64,000 bases of DNA from Rhodococcus sp. 06-462-5 (lineage in GTDB: Bacteria > Actinomycetota > Actinomycetes > Mycobacteriales > Mycobacteriaceae). Shown piece by piece: positions 36,194 to 45,558 of this stretch. Under the pieces are notes generated by a model. The model was not told the DNA's origin and did no database searches. It saw only the letters and a program-made list of their open reading frames with translations. Position 1 is the stretch's first letter, and each line of letters starts with the position of its first letter. The stretch lies in the NCBI RefSeq assembly GCF_002258315.1, contig NZ_NOYD01000001.1, forward strand, positions 1 through 64,000. Direction: 5' to 3'. The translations under genes were made by a program, and so were the position numbers.

Positions 36194-37132
36194 ATGATCA
36201 CCCTTCTCGCCCCCGGACAGGGAGCACAGACGCCGCGGATGCTCGCACCGTGGCTCAAGGACCCCCATCGACATCGCCTGGTACAGAACTGGTCTCAGCG
36301 CGCCGGCATCGACTTGATCGCGCTCGGCACCACCGCGAGCAAAGACGAGATCGCCCGTACCGAGAACGCACAGCCCCTCCTCGTCACCGCTGCACTCCTT
36401 GCCGGGCTTCCGGCGATCGACGCCCTGGCAGACGCCGGCCAGGCCCACGCCGCGGTGTCAGGGCATTCGGTCGGAGAACTGGCCGCAGCAGCGCTGGCCG
36501 GAGCACTCGACCCGGCAGACGCGGTACATCTGGCCGCCGTGCGAGGCCGCGCGATGGCCGCCGCGTGTGCAGCTACCACCGGATCTATGGCGGCCGTCCT
36601 CGGCGGGGATCTGCAAACCGTCACCGAGGCAATCGAATCAGCCGGCCTCACCGTGGCCAACCACAACGGCCCGGGTCAGGTGGTGGCCGCAGGTCCGATC
36701 GACGCGATCGAGGCTTTCGTCGCTGCACCACCCGTCGGAACCGCCGCACGCCGTCTGCACGTGGCAGGTGCGTTTCACAGTGCCGCGATGCAGTCGGCCA
36801 CCGAGGTCTTCGCCGAGGCGATTGCGTCGGTTCCTGTGCGCGATGCCGACGTCCCCATCGTGTCCAACGCCGACGGCGCGTCCGTCAGGAATGCAACGTC
36901 CCTGCGCGAGCGACTCGTGGAACAGATCACCGCACCTGTCCGCTGGGACCTCTGCCTCGAGACCTTCCGCGCAGCCGACATCACCAGCGCGATCTGCCTG
37001 CCACCGGCCGGCACTCTGGCCGGAATCGCCACGCGCACATTGCCATCGGCCACCGTCGTGCGCATCACCTCGCCGCGCGACATCGATCGCCTTTCGTCCA
37101 CGACGAAGGGCCGATCCGATGCTGCTGCCTGA
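36194..37132 (+). CDS. malonyl-CoA:ACP transacylase (FabD-like)
   Basis: Loads malonyl extender units onto ACP. It is 312 aa, with LLAPGQGAQTPRML at the start, the active-site Ser in SGHSVGELAAAALAG, an Arg in RGRAMAAACAATTGSM, and the second His in GAFHSAAMQ. The ATG at 36194 gives the canonical FabD start. It is the first enzyme gene of the polyketide part and overlaps the ligase gene by 14 bases. A cluster-specific FabD is unusual for type II PKS, which usually borrow it from fatty acid synthesis. Confidence 0.9.
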   Translation: MITLLAPGQGAQTPRMLAPWLKDPHRHRLVQNWSQRAGIDLIALGTTASKDEIARTENAQPLLVTAALLAGLPAIDALADAGQAHAAVSGHSVGELAAAALAGALDPADAVHLAAVRGRAMAAACAATTGSMAAVLGGDLQTVTEAIESAGLTVANHNGPGQVVAAGPIDAIEAFVAAPPVGTAARRLHVAGAFHSAAMQSATEVFAEAIASVPVRDADVPIVSNADGASVRNATSLRERLVEQITAPVRWDLCLETFRAADITSAICLPPAGTLAGIATRTLPSATVVRITSPRDIDRLSSTTKGRSDAAA

Positions 37133-38609
37133 GCTCCTCGACAAGGGTCGGGAAACCGACATTGCCATCGTCGACGGCGATACCGAGCTCACCTACGGGT
37201 CGCTGCGGGAGCGCGTTCTGCGTGCGACGGCGTGGTTGATCGACAACGGCATCAGGCCCGGCGATCGCGTCGTACATCACGGCCGGTCCAGTGCAGCATT
37301 CGTCGAGCTGCTGTTCGGAACCGTCTGTGCAGGAGCGGTTTTCGTACCGATCAACAATGAACTCACCGCGAGCCAGGCAGCACACATAGTCCGCGACAGT
37401 GGCTGCCGACTCGTCGTCACCGATCACCCAGAGCGTCACGAGGACAGCCCGGTGCGGGTTCTCACCGTCGACAGCGTCACTGCCGCCCTTGGAAGCTCCC
37501 GATTCACAACTCCGATCACCAGTCCCGTTCGACCCGACGACATCGCACTGCTGATCTACACCTCCGGAACCACAGGTAGTCCCAAGGGCGTCGTGTGCCC
37601 ACACGGAGCAGTCGCTGCCGCGGTCAGCGCCATCGGCACCGGCCTGGGCTACCGATCCGACGACGTTGTGCTGTGCCGTCTCCCTTTGTCGTTCGATTAT
37701 GGCCTCTACCAGGTGTTTCTGTCCTTCGCAGTCGGAGCCTCGGTGGTGGTTGCCGAGGGGATCCAGGATCTGCGCATCCTCGACCTGGTGGTACGCCGCT
37801 CCGTGACCGTCATCCCACTGGTACCGGCGCTCGCCCAGATCCTGCGCATCGTGGCTCGCCGCACAGCCTCGATCACCACGGTTCGCCTCTTCACCAACAC
37901 CGGTGCCCGGCTGGCACCCGAACTCGCTCGAACCCTGCTCCAGTCTTTCCCAGGATCCCGCTACGCCTCGATGTACGGCATGACCGAATGCAAGCGCATC
38001 TCCATTCTGCCGCCCGAGGAGTTCGATGAGTACCCGGACTCGGTCGGGTACCCCATCGCCGGCGACGACATTCGCATCGTCGCAGGTGACGGAACGCCCG
38101 TTTCGGCAGGAACTGCCGGTGAGATCGTCGTCTCCGGCGAGACGGTCATGGCCGGGTACTGGAACTTACCCATGAACGCACAGAACAGATTTCGTCCCGG
38201 TGCCGATGGTCTCGAGCTGCACACCGGCGACCGCGGCTACATGGACGACAGCGGGCGGCTCTACTTCTTGGGACGCGACGACGACGTCGTCAAACGCAAC
38301 GGTGTTCGCATCTCACTCGTCGAAATCGAGTCGTGCGCAGAGTCCTTCGACTCCGTGGACGAGGCGGTTGCCGTTGTCACCGAGGACGGAGCCCTGCGTC
38401 TGATCGTCACCGGGTCAGCCGATCCGCGCTGGGTGCATCAGCAGCTGCGCGCCGCGCTCGATCCCGTCCGGCATCCCAACGCCGTGGTCCACCGCGCCCG
38501 CATCCCCCTCACCGCAAACGGAAAGCCCGACCGGCGCGCCCTGCGCGCCGAACTCGACACCACCACCTCTACACCTTCAGGAGACCATCATGCAGCGCTC
38601 GCAGTTTGA
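37119..38609 (+). CDS. acyl/aryl-adenylate ligase
   Basis: An ANL-superfamily enzyme of 496 aa that adenylates a carboxylic acid and passes it to CoA or an ACP. The P-loop is LLIYTSGTTGSPKG; others are SMYGMTECKR, LHTGDRGYMDD, FLGRDDDVVKRNGVRIS and the C-terminal catalytic Lys in LTANGKPDRR. The substrate acid cannot be read. A free ACP gene starts before its stop, so it probably primes that ACP with an unusual starter unit for the chain. Confidence 0.88.
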   Translation: MLLPELLDKGRETDIAIVDGDTELTYGSLRERVLRATAWLIDNGIRPGDRVVHHGRSSAAFVELLFGTVCAGAVFVPINNELTASQAAHIVRDSGCRLVVTDHPERHEDSPVRVLTVDSVTAALGSSRFTTPITSPVRPDDIALLIYTSGTTGSPKGVVCPHGAVAAAVSAIGTGLGYRSDDVVLCRLPLSFDYGLYQVFLSFAVGASVVVAEGIQDLRILDLVVRRSVTVIPLVPALAQILRIVARRTASITTVRLFTNTGARLAPELARTLLQSFPGSRYASMYGMTECKRISILPPEEFDEYPDSVGYPIAGDDIRIVAGDGTPVSAGTAGEIVVSGETVMAGYWNLPMNAQNRFRPGADGLELHTGDRGYMDDSGRLYFLGRDDDVVKRNGVRISLVEIESCAESFDSVDEAVAVVTEDGALRLIVTGSADPRWVHQQLRAALDPVRHPNAVVHRARIPLTANGKPDRRALRAELDTTTSTPSGDHHAALAV

Positions 38610-38820
38610 TTCCGTTCTCGCCGCTCTCGCCCCCGAGTCGGTTGTGGCACCCGACCGTCCGTTCTCGCAATCGTCGATCGATTCCCTCGGCGTCGTCAAC
38701 ATCCTGGTTGCCATCGAGGATGCATTCGGAGTCGAGTTCGACGAGCAATCCCTCACTGCAGGTGCGGCTCTGAGTCCAGACGTCCTGTTCGACACCGTAT
38801 CGAATCTCACTGCGGCATAG
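38590..38820 (+). CDS. acyl carrier protein (starter ACP)
   Basis: A 76-aa carrier with the phosphopantetheine site Ser32 in SSIDSLGVV, followed by the acidic helix VAIEDAFGVEFDE. The gene overlaps the end of the adenylate ligase gene by 20 bases, which points to a direct ligase-ACP partnership. A second ACP is encoded at 45268; they are different in sequence and probably have different roles (starter loading and chain elongation). Confidence 0.9.
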   Translation: MQRSQFDSVLAALAPESVVAPDRPFSQSSIDSLGVVNILVAIEDAFGVEFDEQSLTAGAALSPDVLFDTVSNLTAA

Positions 38821-38864
38821 CTGCAGGAGTTCATCGCACCCGACTCTTCGAGGACGGATCTCAC

Positions 38865-40091
38865 ATGCTCACCACTGCACTGCCACCGACGCGACCCACC
38901 CGGTCTTCCTTACCCCGCCTGTTCGATACCGTGGCCGACACCATCAACCTTGCCGGCGGACTGCCGGATCCCGAGCTCTTTCCCTCCATCGACATCAGCG
39001 ATGCCATGCGCAGCATGCTGCGACTCGGCGGGCGAACCCTGCTGCAGTACTCCACCTATCGCATGCCCGACGCCCTGGCCGCCGCTATCGCCGGGGCGAT
39101 GGAATTCCGCGGAGCCTCGGTGAACGCGGCACATCTCATCCCGACCGCCGGTTCGCAGAACGGGTTGCTCACCGTCGCATTGGCATTCGCCGGCAGCGGA
39201 GCCACCGTGCTGTGCGAGACACCGATCTACCCGGGTGCTGCGGCGGCGTTTCGTACCGCCGGCCTGCACACCGTCGCAGTCGAATCGGACCGCGAAGGCC
39301 CCACTCCGGAGTCCATCCGGACAGTCGCTGCCGACGTGCGCCGAACGGGCGGTCGCCCGGTGCTGCTCTACACCAATCCGACGTTCCACAACCCGACCGG
39401 GCGATCGTTGTCCGCGGACCGACGCGGGGATATCGTCGAGGCGGCAGCATCGGCCGAGCTGACGGTGATCGAGGACGATCCCTATGCGTTGCTGAGCTTT
39501 CCGGGCGTGACGATCGACAACCGCACCGCCCCGACACTGCACAGTCTCGATCCGCAGCGGGTGATACACCTCGGAACGTTCTCGAAGATCCTCGCACCCG
39601 GCCTGCGGTGCGGCTGGATCGAATCGCCCGCCGCGCTCGCCGACGAGCTACGCACCGTAGCCGAGATCACCACTCTCTCCCCCGCGCCGCTGGCCCAAGC
39701 AACCGTCGGCCGCTACTACGCCAAGCACGGCTGGCTCGATCTGGTGGACGCCTTCCGCACCGTTTATGCCCGTCGTGCAGCACTGATGGACACTCAACTC
39801 GCCGAACGTCTCGATCAGGGCGAGTGGGAATGGCAATCCCCTCGAGGCGGCTTCTACATCTGGTTGCGTCGTCGCAACGGCTACCCGACGGCATCGGTCG
39901 TCGAACATGCTGCAGCTCAGGGCGTTTCCGTCGTGGGTGGCAGCCACTTCTCGCTCGCCGACGAACACGCCGACGGAATTCGTCTCAGCTTCTCCCACGT
40001 TCCCGACGGTTCGGTGGTCGAGGCGGTCACCCGGTTCGCCGCAGGCGTCACGGCTGCGCGAGCGGACGAGACCGAAAGGGCAGTGTCGTGA
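38865..40091 (+). CDS. class I/II PLP aminotransferase
   Basis: A fold-type I enzyme of 408 aa, similar to the aminotransferase domains of MocR proteins and 2-aminoadipate aminotransferases. Motifs: LIPTAGSQNGLL, YTNPTFHNPTGRSLS, VIEDDPYALLSF and the PLP Lys in HLGTFSKILAPGLRCGW; the distal Arg region is GIRLSFSHVP. It may make or remove an amino group on a starter or on the diaminopropionate moiety. Its stop overlaps the GTG of the LanB-like gene (GTGA). Confidence 0.88.
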   Translation: MLTTALPPTRPTRSSLPRLFDTVADTINLAGGLPDPELFPSIDISDAMRSMLRLGGRTLLQYSTYRMPDALAAAIAGAMEFRGASVNAAHLIPTAGSQNGLLTVALAFAGSGATVLCETPIYPGAAAAFRTAGLHTVAVESDREGPTPESIRTVAADVRRTGGRPVLLYTNPTFHNPTGRSLSADRRGDIVEAAASAELTVIEDDPYALLSFPGVTIDNRTAPTLHSLDPQRVIHLGTFSKILAPGLRCGWIESPAALADELRTVAEITTLSPAPLAQATVGRYYAKHGWLDLVDAFRTVYARRAALMDTQLAERLDQGEWEWQSPRGGFYIWLRRRNGYPTASVVEHAAAQGVSVVGGSHFSLADEHADGIRLSFSHVPDGSVVEAVTRFAAGVTAARADETERAVS

Positions 40092-42370
40092 CCGCCGTCG
40101 AACTTCCGCGCACCACCGGGCATGCCGCGCTGACCGACCCGCCCTTCACCCGCACCCTCGCTCTGGGCACCACCGACTGGGACCTGTGGCGAACAGCCAA
40201 TCTGCGCAGCGCCGGCTTCTCTGCCGACGGCCTCGACGTCTTCGGTGGGCCGTCCGTCACCACCGAGGAGGAGTTCACCGCGTCCCGCGACGAGGAGGAA
40301 GCTCGTCTGACGCTCCTGGTCGAGCGCGAGGATTTCGTCACCGCACTGGTGTGGCAGAACCGCGGTGCCTGGCGTCAGATTGCCAGTCCGTTCTGTGGAT
40401 CGCCGTCCAAGCGTCGACAGCGTCTGCGATCACTTGCCCTGTACTGGCAGCGCTACTGCGGGAAGGCCGAGACCATCGGCTATTTCGGTCCCGGGGCGTG
40501 GGTGGAACTGGGTGAGAGCACCGAGGGAGAGCTCGAGCACGGGCCGCAGCTGATCCGCGAACGCCGCACCTTCCTCGAGGCCTGGGCCGCGGCGGCGATC
40601 GGCGCAGCATGGTCCCGAGAGGAGCAGATCAGACGCTGGCTCCCGCCGTACCTGCGCCCCGATGTCGCAGTCGATACGGATCGGTCGCAGGCCCGGTCGG
40701 GATCGCGCCGCATCCGGCTCGCCGAGGACGGCCTCCGCATCGTGCTCCGCTGTGACGGGCACGCCACCATCGACCGGATAGCCGACGAACTCGCACTCGA
40801 CGCGACGGCGGTGGACACGGCAGTGCGCAAGCTCGTTCGGCGCAAGGTACTGAACTGGGACGCCAGAATTCCGACCACCGCCGACGCTCACCGCATCCTC
40901 GAGTCCCGCGTACTCCCCATCGCCGACGCCTCCGTGGCGGCCCGCTGCCTTCGCGATCTCGCGGACATCGAGGGTGGGCTTCGGGCGGTCTCGGAGGCCG
41001 GCACCCCGGACGCTCTCGACGCTGCTCTCACCGCACTCTCGGCCGACTTCGAGCGAATCACCGAGGTGAAAGCACATCGCGCCGAGGCGAAGTCGTACGC
41101 CGCCCGCAGCGTCTGCTTCGAGGACGCGGCCCGCGATGTGACCATGACGATCGGTACCGCTGCGCTAGCCCCGCATGCCGACGCTCTGGCACTCATCGCC
41201 GACGCCGCGCGGTGGTTCACCGATCGCCTCGCCTACTACGTCGTCGCCGAGATCGACGCGATCATCGACCGCGCGGCCCGCGGCGATCTGAGCTCGATCA
41301 CTCTTGCCGAGGTATGGCCCCGCACCATGACGGTGTTCTGGGGCGAGGGCACTGGGGTCGACCGCGCTCGCCGTGAACTCGCCGACCGATGGTCGCAGTC
41401 GATCGGCCTCGAACCGGGCGAGCTGGATGGTGCTGTCGTCAAGCGCAGCGCAGCCGAACTGACGACACGGGCAGCATTCACCGATCTCACCGGTACCGCG
41501 GTGAATCTGCCGCACAGTCCGGATCTGCAGTTCGTCGCCGAGAACGCCGATCGGCTTCTGGCCGGTGACTCCACTGCGGTTCTCGGCGAGATGCACGCCG
41601 CTCTGGTCTCGCTGGACGTGCCGGTGTTCACGTGGAACCTGGGCGCCGCCGACGACTTCCGCGACACCATCAACGCAGTCTCGGGGGTCCGCAGACTGGT
41701 CCCGCTGCTGCCCTCGACGTGGGAGCGCAACACCGGCCGGTTCGTACCTACCACGTGCGGCCACGACGAGACGTCGATCGGCTTCACCAATGCCGCTGCG
41801 CGCGAGCCTCGATCGGTGGTGGCGGCGTCGGACATTCGATTCGACAGAACCGAGGGGCACACGTTCGTGGTGCTGCCCGACGGACGCCGATTCACCCTCG
41901 CCGAAGCCTTCGCCGTGCCACTGTCGATCGTCGCAGCCGACGGCTTCAAGGTCGGGCTGCACGGACAGAAGACCCCCCGGCTCGAGGTCGATCGTACGGT
42001 GGTGTTCCGGCAGACCTGGCGTAGTCCGATCGCCGAACTCGCTCTGCCCACGAAAACCGTTGCATGGCAGGACTTCGTGGCCGTCACCCGTTGGCGCCGC
42101 CAGCTGGGATTGCCGGGCCGGGTGTACGCGAAGGTGCCGGGCGAGACCAAGCCGCTCTATCTCGACCTCGACAGCCCGACACTCGTGGCGGCGTTCGTCC
42201 ATCAGGTCCGGCGCCAGCAGCACCGACTCGATCCGATCGTCGTCACCGAATGCCTGCCCGAACCGGGCAGATCTTGGCTCGCCGACGCAGTCGGGCACCG
42301 CTACGTCAGCGAGATCCGCCTGCAGATGTTGCCGGCGACATCTCCCCCGAGAACCGGAGGTGCATCATGA
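40088..42370 (+). CDS. short LanB-like (lantibiotic dehydratase family) protein
   Basis: A 760-aa protein of the lantibiotic dehydratase N-terminal family, known for using glutamyl-tRNA or other aminoacyl-tRNA. The hallmark block is RQIASPFCGSPSKRRQRL and YWQRYCGKAETIGYFGPGAW. Full LanB enzymes are about 1000 aa with a separate elimination domain; here no clear elimination domain follows. It therefore may attach amino acids (as in PEARL-type ligases) or act non-canonically. It is embedded between the aminotransferase and the diaminopropionate genes with ATGA/GTGA overlaps. The GTG at 40088 is the chosen start. Confidence 0.75.
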   Translation: MTAVELPRTTGHAALTDPPFTRTLALGTTDWDLWRTANLRSAGFSADGLDVFGGPSVTTEEEFTASRDEEEARLTLLVEREDFVTALVWQNRGAWRQIASPFCGSPSKRRQRLRSLALYWQRYCGKAETIGYFGPGAWVELGESTEGELEHGPQLIRERRTFLEAWAAAAIGAAWSREEQIRRWLPPYLRPDVAVDTDRSQARSGSRRIRLAEDGLRIVLRCDGHATIDRIADELALDATAVDTAVRKLVRRKVLNWDARIPTTADAHRILESRVLPIADASVAARCLRDLADIEGGLRAVSEAGTPDALDAALTALSADFERITEVKAHRAEAKSYAARSVCFEDAARDVTMTIGTAALAPHADALALIADAARWFTDRLAYYVVAEIDAIIDRAARGDLSSITLAEVWPRTMTVFWGEGTGVDRARRELADRWSQSIGLEPGELDGAVVKRSAAELTTRAAFTDLTGTAVNLPHSPDLQFVAENADRLLAGDSTAVLGEMHAALVSLDVPVFTWNLGAADDFRDTINAVSGVRRLVPLLPSTWERNTGRFVPTTCGHDETSIGFTNAAAREPRSVVAASDIRFDRTEGHTFVVLPDGRRFTLAEAFAVPLSIVAADGFKVGLHGQKTPRLEVDRTVVFRQTWRSPIAELALPTKTVAWQDFVAVTRWRRQLGLPGRVYAKVPGETKPLYLDLDSPTLVAAFVHQVRRQQHRLDPIVVTECLPEPGRSWLADAVGHRYVSEIRLQMLPATSPPRTGGAS

Positions 42371-43425
42371 CCGTAATTCTGGACGGCACAGCAACCCGAC
42401 ATCCGATCAGCCCCGTGCACGACGGCATCGTCGCCGCAATCGGCGCAACCCCCATGGTCCGACTGGACCGACTGTTTCGCACCGTGTCCGCCAGCGTTCT
42501 CGCCAAGGTCGAACGCGCCAATCCCGGTGGTAGCACCAAGGATCGACCGGCGCGGGAGATGGTCGAGGCCGCCCTGGCAGAGGGACGCGCTGTTCCCGGC
42601 GTCACCACGATCGTCGAATCCAGTTCAGGCAACCTCGGTGTAGCGCTCGCGCTGGTCTGTGCCTATCACCGCCTCGGTCTGCACGTGGTGACCGATCCGA
42701 AGGCATCGCACACCAATCTCGCGATCATGCGGGCACTGGGCGCACGGGTCGAGATAGTCACCGAACGCGACCACGCCACCGGCGAGTTCTTGCCTACCCG
42801 GCTGCTCCGGGTCCAGGAGCTGCTGACGTCCATTCCCGGCGCACTGTGCCTCGATCAGTACAACAATCCGAGCGGAGCGGCCGCACACAGGAGAACAGCA
42901 CGCGAAATCGTCGACGCCATAGGAGAACCCGATGTGTTGTTCGTGGCCGCCGGATCCTGCGGTTCGCTCCGCGGCATCGCAGATCACCTACGCAGCAGCG
43001 GAGCCCACACGCGCATCGTGGCCGTCGATGCCTGCGGCAGCGCCATATTCGGTTCGATGGCACCGCCCGCTCCCGACTACGGCCGCACCCTCCCGGGACA
43101 CGGATCCACCATGGTGCCCGGTCATTTCCGAGACGATCTGGCCGACGACGTCGTATTCGTCACCGACGCCGAGTGCGTGGCCGCGTGCCGGCTGCTCGCC
43201 GAGCGCGAGGCGATTCTCGCCGGCGGCTCGTCCGGTGCGGTGATCGCGGCCATCGCCGCGTACCTGCCTCGACTACCGGCAGGCAGCACCGTCGTGACCA
43301 TCCTCCCCGATGGCGGTGACCGATACCTGCACTCGATCTACGACGACGCGTGGGTCCAGGACCACATAGGACTACCGGCGGTACTCGCCGCATCCACCCG
43401 ACTCGAGGAGTTGCTTCGACGATGA
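42367..43425 (+). CDS. SbnA-like cysteine-synthase-fold enzyme (diaminopropionate pathway)
   Basis: A fold-type II PLP enzyme of 352 aa. The PLP Lys is in NPGGSTKDRPA, the substrate loop is ESSSGNLGVALA, and the PLP phosphate loop is in VAAGSCGSLRGIA. In SbnA, glutamate is joined to O-phosphoserine to give N-(1-amino-1-carboxyl-2-ethyl)-glutamate. Assignment to this reaction rather than cysteine synthesis rests on the directly coupled SbnB-like gene. The ATG overlaps the LanB-like stop (ATGA). Confidence 0.85.
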   Translation: MTVILDGTATRHPISPVHDGIVAAIGATPMVRLDRLFRTVSASVLAKVERANPGGSTKDRPAREMVEAALAEGRAVPGVTTIVESSSGNLGVALALVCAYHRLGLHVVTDPKASHTNLAIMRALGARVEIVTERDHATGEFLPTRLLRVQELLTSIPGALCLDQYNNPSGAAAHRRTAREIVDAIGEPDVLFVAAGSCGSLRGIADHLRSSGAHTRIVAVDACGSAIFGSMAPPAPDYGRTLPGHGSTMVPGHFRDDLADDVVFVTDAECVAACRLLAEREAILAGGSSGAVIAAIAAYLPRLPAGSTVVTILPDGGDRYLHSIYDDAWVQDHIGLPAVLAASTRLEELLRR

Positions 43426-44459
43426 AATTGATGACCGCAGACGATGTGCACCGCGCACTGGCGGACTCCGAGATGGCAGTGCTGCATGCCGTCCAATCTG
43501 CATACATCGCACATGATCTGGGTCAATCCGACCTGCCGTTCTCGGCGTTCGTGCGGCCCATCGACCAACCGGGCACACGCTTCATCGCACTGCCCGCCTA
43601 TCTCGGTGGCGACCAGGCCCTCGCGGGTGTCAAATGGGTGTCGTCGTTTCCGCACAATGTGGACACCGGCCGTCAGCGGGCCTCGTCCCTGGTGCTCCTG
43701 TCGGGTCTCGACACCGGCTACCCGCGCGCAATCGTGGAAGGCAGCAGAATCAACGCCTGGCGTACCGCGGCCTCGGCGGCGCTGGCCAGCATGACGCTGC
43801 GAGCCGGACAACCCGTCACGACGATCGGAGTGATCGGCTGCGGAACCATTGCACTCGAACAGGTTCGGTTCCTTCGCGTCGCTCATCCCGAGGCACGCAC
43901 GGCACTGTTGTTCGACCACGACCCGCACCGGGCCCGGCAATTCGGGGACGTCATCGGTCGCGAATTCCCACAGTTGACACCCATCGTCGTCGACCGCGCC
44001 GAGCAGGTGATCCAGCGCGGTGACACGGTCGCCGTCACCACCACCGCACCCGCCCCCTGGCTCACCCTCGCTGCATCGGGTAGGCCGATTGGTCAAGTGT
44101 TGCTGCACGTCTCGCTGCGAGATCTGACGGTCACGTCGATTCTGTCCTCGCACAACGTGGTCGACGACGTCGACCACGTCAATCGGGAGAACACCTCGAT
44201 TGCGTTGGCGGCGCAGCAGCAACCGGACCTGTCTTTCGTGCAGGGAACGCTCGGTTCGATTCTGCGCACCGGCACCTATCGGCCGGATCCAGCGGGGGTT
44301 GTGTTCTCTCCGTTCGGCCTCGGCATCCTCGACCTCGCCGTCGCGGCTCTGGTTCTCGAGCGATCGAGTCGCCTCGGTCTGGGGACCGAGGTTCCCGGCT
44401 TCGACCCGCCCGAACACATCGTGGCAGGAACCACCCATTCGAGAGGAGCACGCTCATGA
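43422..44459 (+). CDS. SbnB-like ornithine-cyclodeaminase-family dehydrogenase
   Basis: A 345-aa NAD-dependent enzyme of the ornithine cyclodeaminase/mu-crystallin family. It has KLMTADDVHRAL, the substrate Lys/Arg region GVKWVSSFPHNVD, the Rossmann loop IGVIGCGTIALEQ and the conserved NVVDDVDHVNRE block. In SbnB it oxidatively splits the SbnA product to L-2,3-diaminopropionate and 2-oxoglutarate. Pairing with SbnA is strongly diagnostic. The next gene overlaps its stop (ATGA). Confidence 0.88.
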   Translation: MKLMTADDVHRALADSEMAVLHAVQSAYIAHDLGQSDLPFSAFVRPIDQPGTRFIALPAYLGGDQALAGVKWVSSFPHNVDTGRQRASSLVLLSGLDTGYPRAIVEGSRINAWRTAASAALASMTLRAGQPVTTIGVIGCGTIALEQVRFLRVAHPEARTALLFDHDPHRARQFGDVIGREFPQLTPIVVDRAEQVIQRGDTVAVTTTAPAPWLTLAASGRPIGQVLLHVSLRDLTVTSILSSHNVVDDVDHVNRENTSIALAAQQQPDLSFVQGTLGSILRTGTYRPDPAGVVFSPFGLGILDLAVAALVLERSSRLGLGTEVPGFDPPEHIVAGTTHSRGARS

Positions 44460-45214
44460 CCGACACCCCAGTGACCGACCGTCCGCCCGTGGCACTCGTG
44501 ACGGGAGGATCGCGCGGCATCGGAGCCGCCGTGGCGATCGGACTCGCCGAGGCAGGATGCGACGTGATCATCAACTACCGCAGCAGTTCCGAGGATGCCG
44601 AGAAGGTCGCCCAGTCCGTCCGTGAGCGCGGACGCGAAGCCACCACCATCGCCGCCGACGTATCCGACGAGACAGCCGTGATCGCGATGTTCCGTGAAAT
44701 ACGTTCCCGCTTCGGTAGACTCGACGTCGCGGTGCTCAATTCCGGTATCACCGCCGACGGGCACTTCGCGACGATGAGTGCCCGCAAGTGGGACTCCGTC
44801 ATCGCCACCAACCTGACCGGCACATTCCTTACCGCCCGCGAGACCACGAAGCTCATGTTTTCCACCGGCGGCGCGATCGTGATGATCAGCTCCACCAGTG
44901 GTGTCGCCGGCAGGGCCGGTCAGGGAAACTACGCCGCCAGCAAGGGCGGCATCATCTCGATGGCGAAATCCCTCGCTGCCGAGGTAGCCGGACGCGGGAT
45001 TCGCGTGAACGTGGTCGCTCCCGGATTCATCGAGACCGATATGGTTCGCGCGGTGCCGAAGGCCATGCGTGAGAGCGCTCGCAACGCGATCCCGCTGCAG
45101 CGCTTCGGTACTGCCGCCGAAGTTGCCCAGGCAGTCGTATTTCTCGGCATGCCGACCTCGTCCTACATCACCGGCAAGGTCCTCACCGTCGACGGCGGCA
45201 TGATCGCCGCCTGA
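44456..45214 (+). CDS. beta-ketoacyl-ACP reductase (FabG-like SDR)
   Basis: NADPH-dependent reductase of 252 aa. The cofactor loop is TGGSRGIGAAVA, the catalytic set is ISSTSGVAGRAGQGNYAASKGG (Ser, Tyr, Lys), and the C-terminus has TGKVLTVDGGM. It reduces the beta-keto group during chain extension. Together with the dehydratase at 45558 and the absence of any enoyl reductase gene, it implies a polyene rather than a saturated chain. Confidence 0.9.
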   Translation: MTDTPVTDRPPVALVTGGSRGIGAAVAIGLAEAGCDVIINYRSSSEDAEKVAQSVRERGREATTIAADVSDETAVIAMFREIRSRFGRLDVAVLNSGITADGHFATMSARKWDSVIATNLTGTFLTARETTKLMFSTGGAIVMISSTSGVAGRAGQGNYAASKGGIISMAKSLAAEVAGRGIRVNVVAPGFIETDMVRAVPKAMRESARNAIPLQRFGTAAEVAQAVVFLGMPTSSYITGKVLTVDGGMIAA

Positions 45215-45267
45215 CCCGACTCCCCCATCGATCCCCGAAATTCGACACACCATCCGGAAGGAACATC

Positions 45268-45558
45268 ATGACCACCGCAACCCGCTCCTCCACTCGCGCC
45301 GCAGCCACCGAACGCCTCGCCCTGAACAACCGGCTCAAGGAACTCATCATCGACCGCCTGGGTCTGCAGACCTCGCCGGAACTGGTGTCGGACAACCAGC
45401 CTCTGTTCGGCCGCGGTATCGAGCTCGACTCGTTGGACACGCTCGAGCTCGTCGTGGCCGTGGCCGCCGAGTTCGAGGTCGACATCACCGACGACGACAC
45501 CAAGGCGTTCGGCTCCATCAACGCCATGGTCGATCACATCGTCGATCGGACGCAGTGA
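45268..45558 (+). CDS. acyl carrier protein (elongation ACP)
   Basis: A 96-aa carrier with Ser55 in ELDSLDTLELV as the phosphopantetheine site; the preceding LFGRGIELDSLD is typical of ACPs of aryl polyene and highly reducing type II systems. The N-terminal 15 residues are an extension. Spacing to the ketoreductase is 53 bases with GAAGGAA as ribosome site. Its stop overlaps the start of the dehydratase gene. Confidence 0.9.
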   Translation: MTTATRSSTRAAATERLALNNRLKELIIDRLGLQTSPELVSDNQPLFGRGIELDSLDTLELVVAVAAEFEVDITDDDTKAFGSINAMVDHIVDRTQ

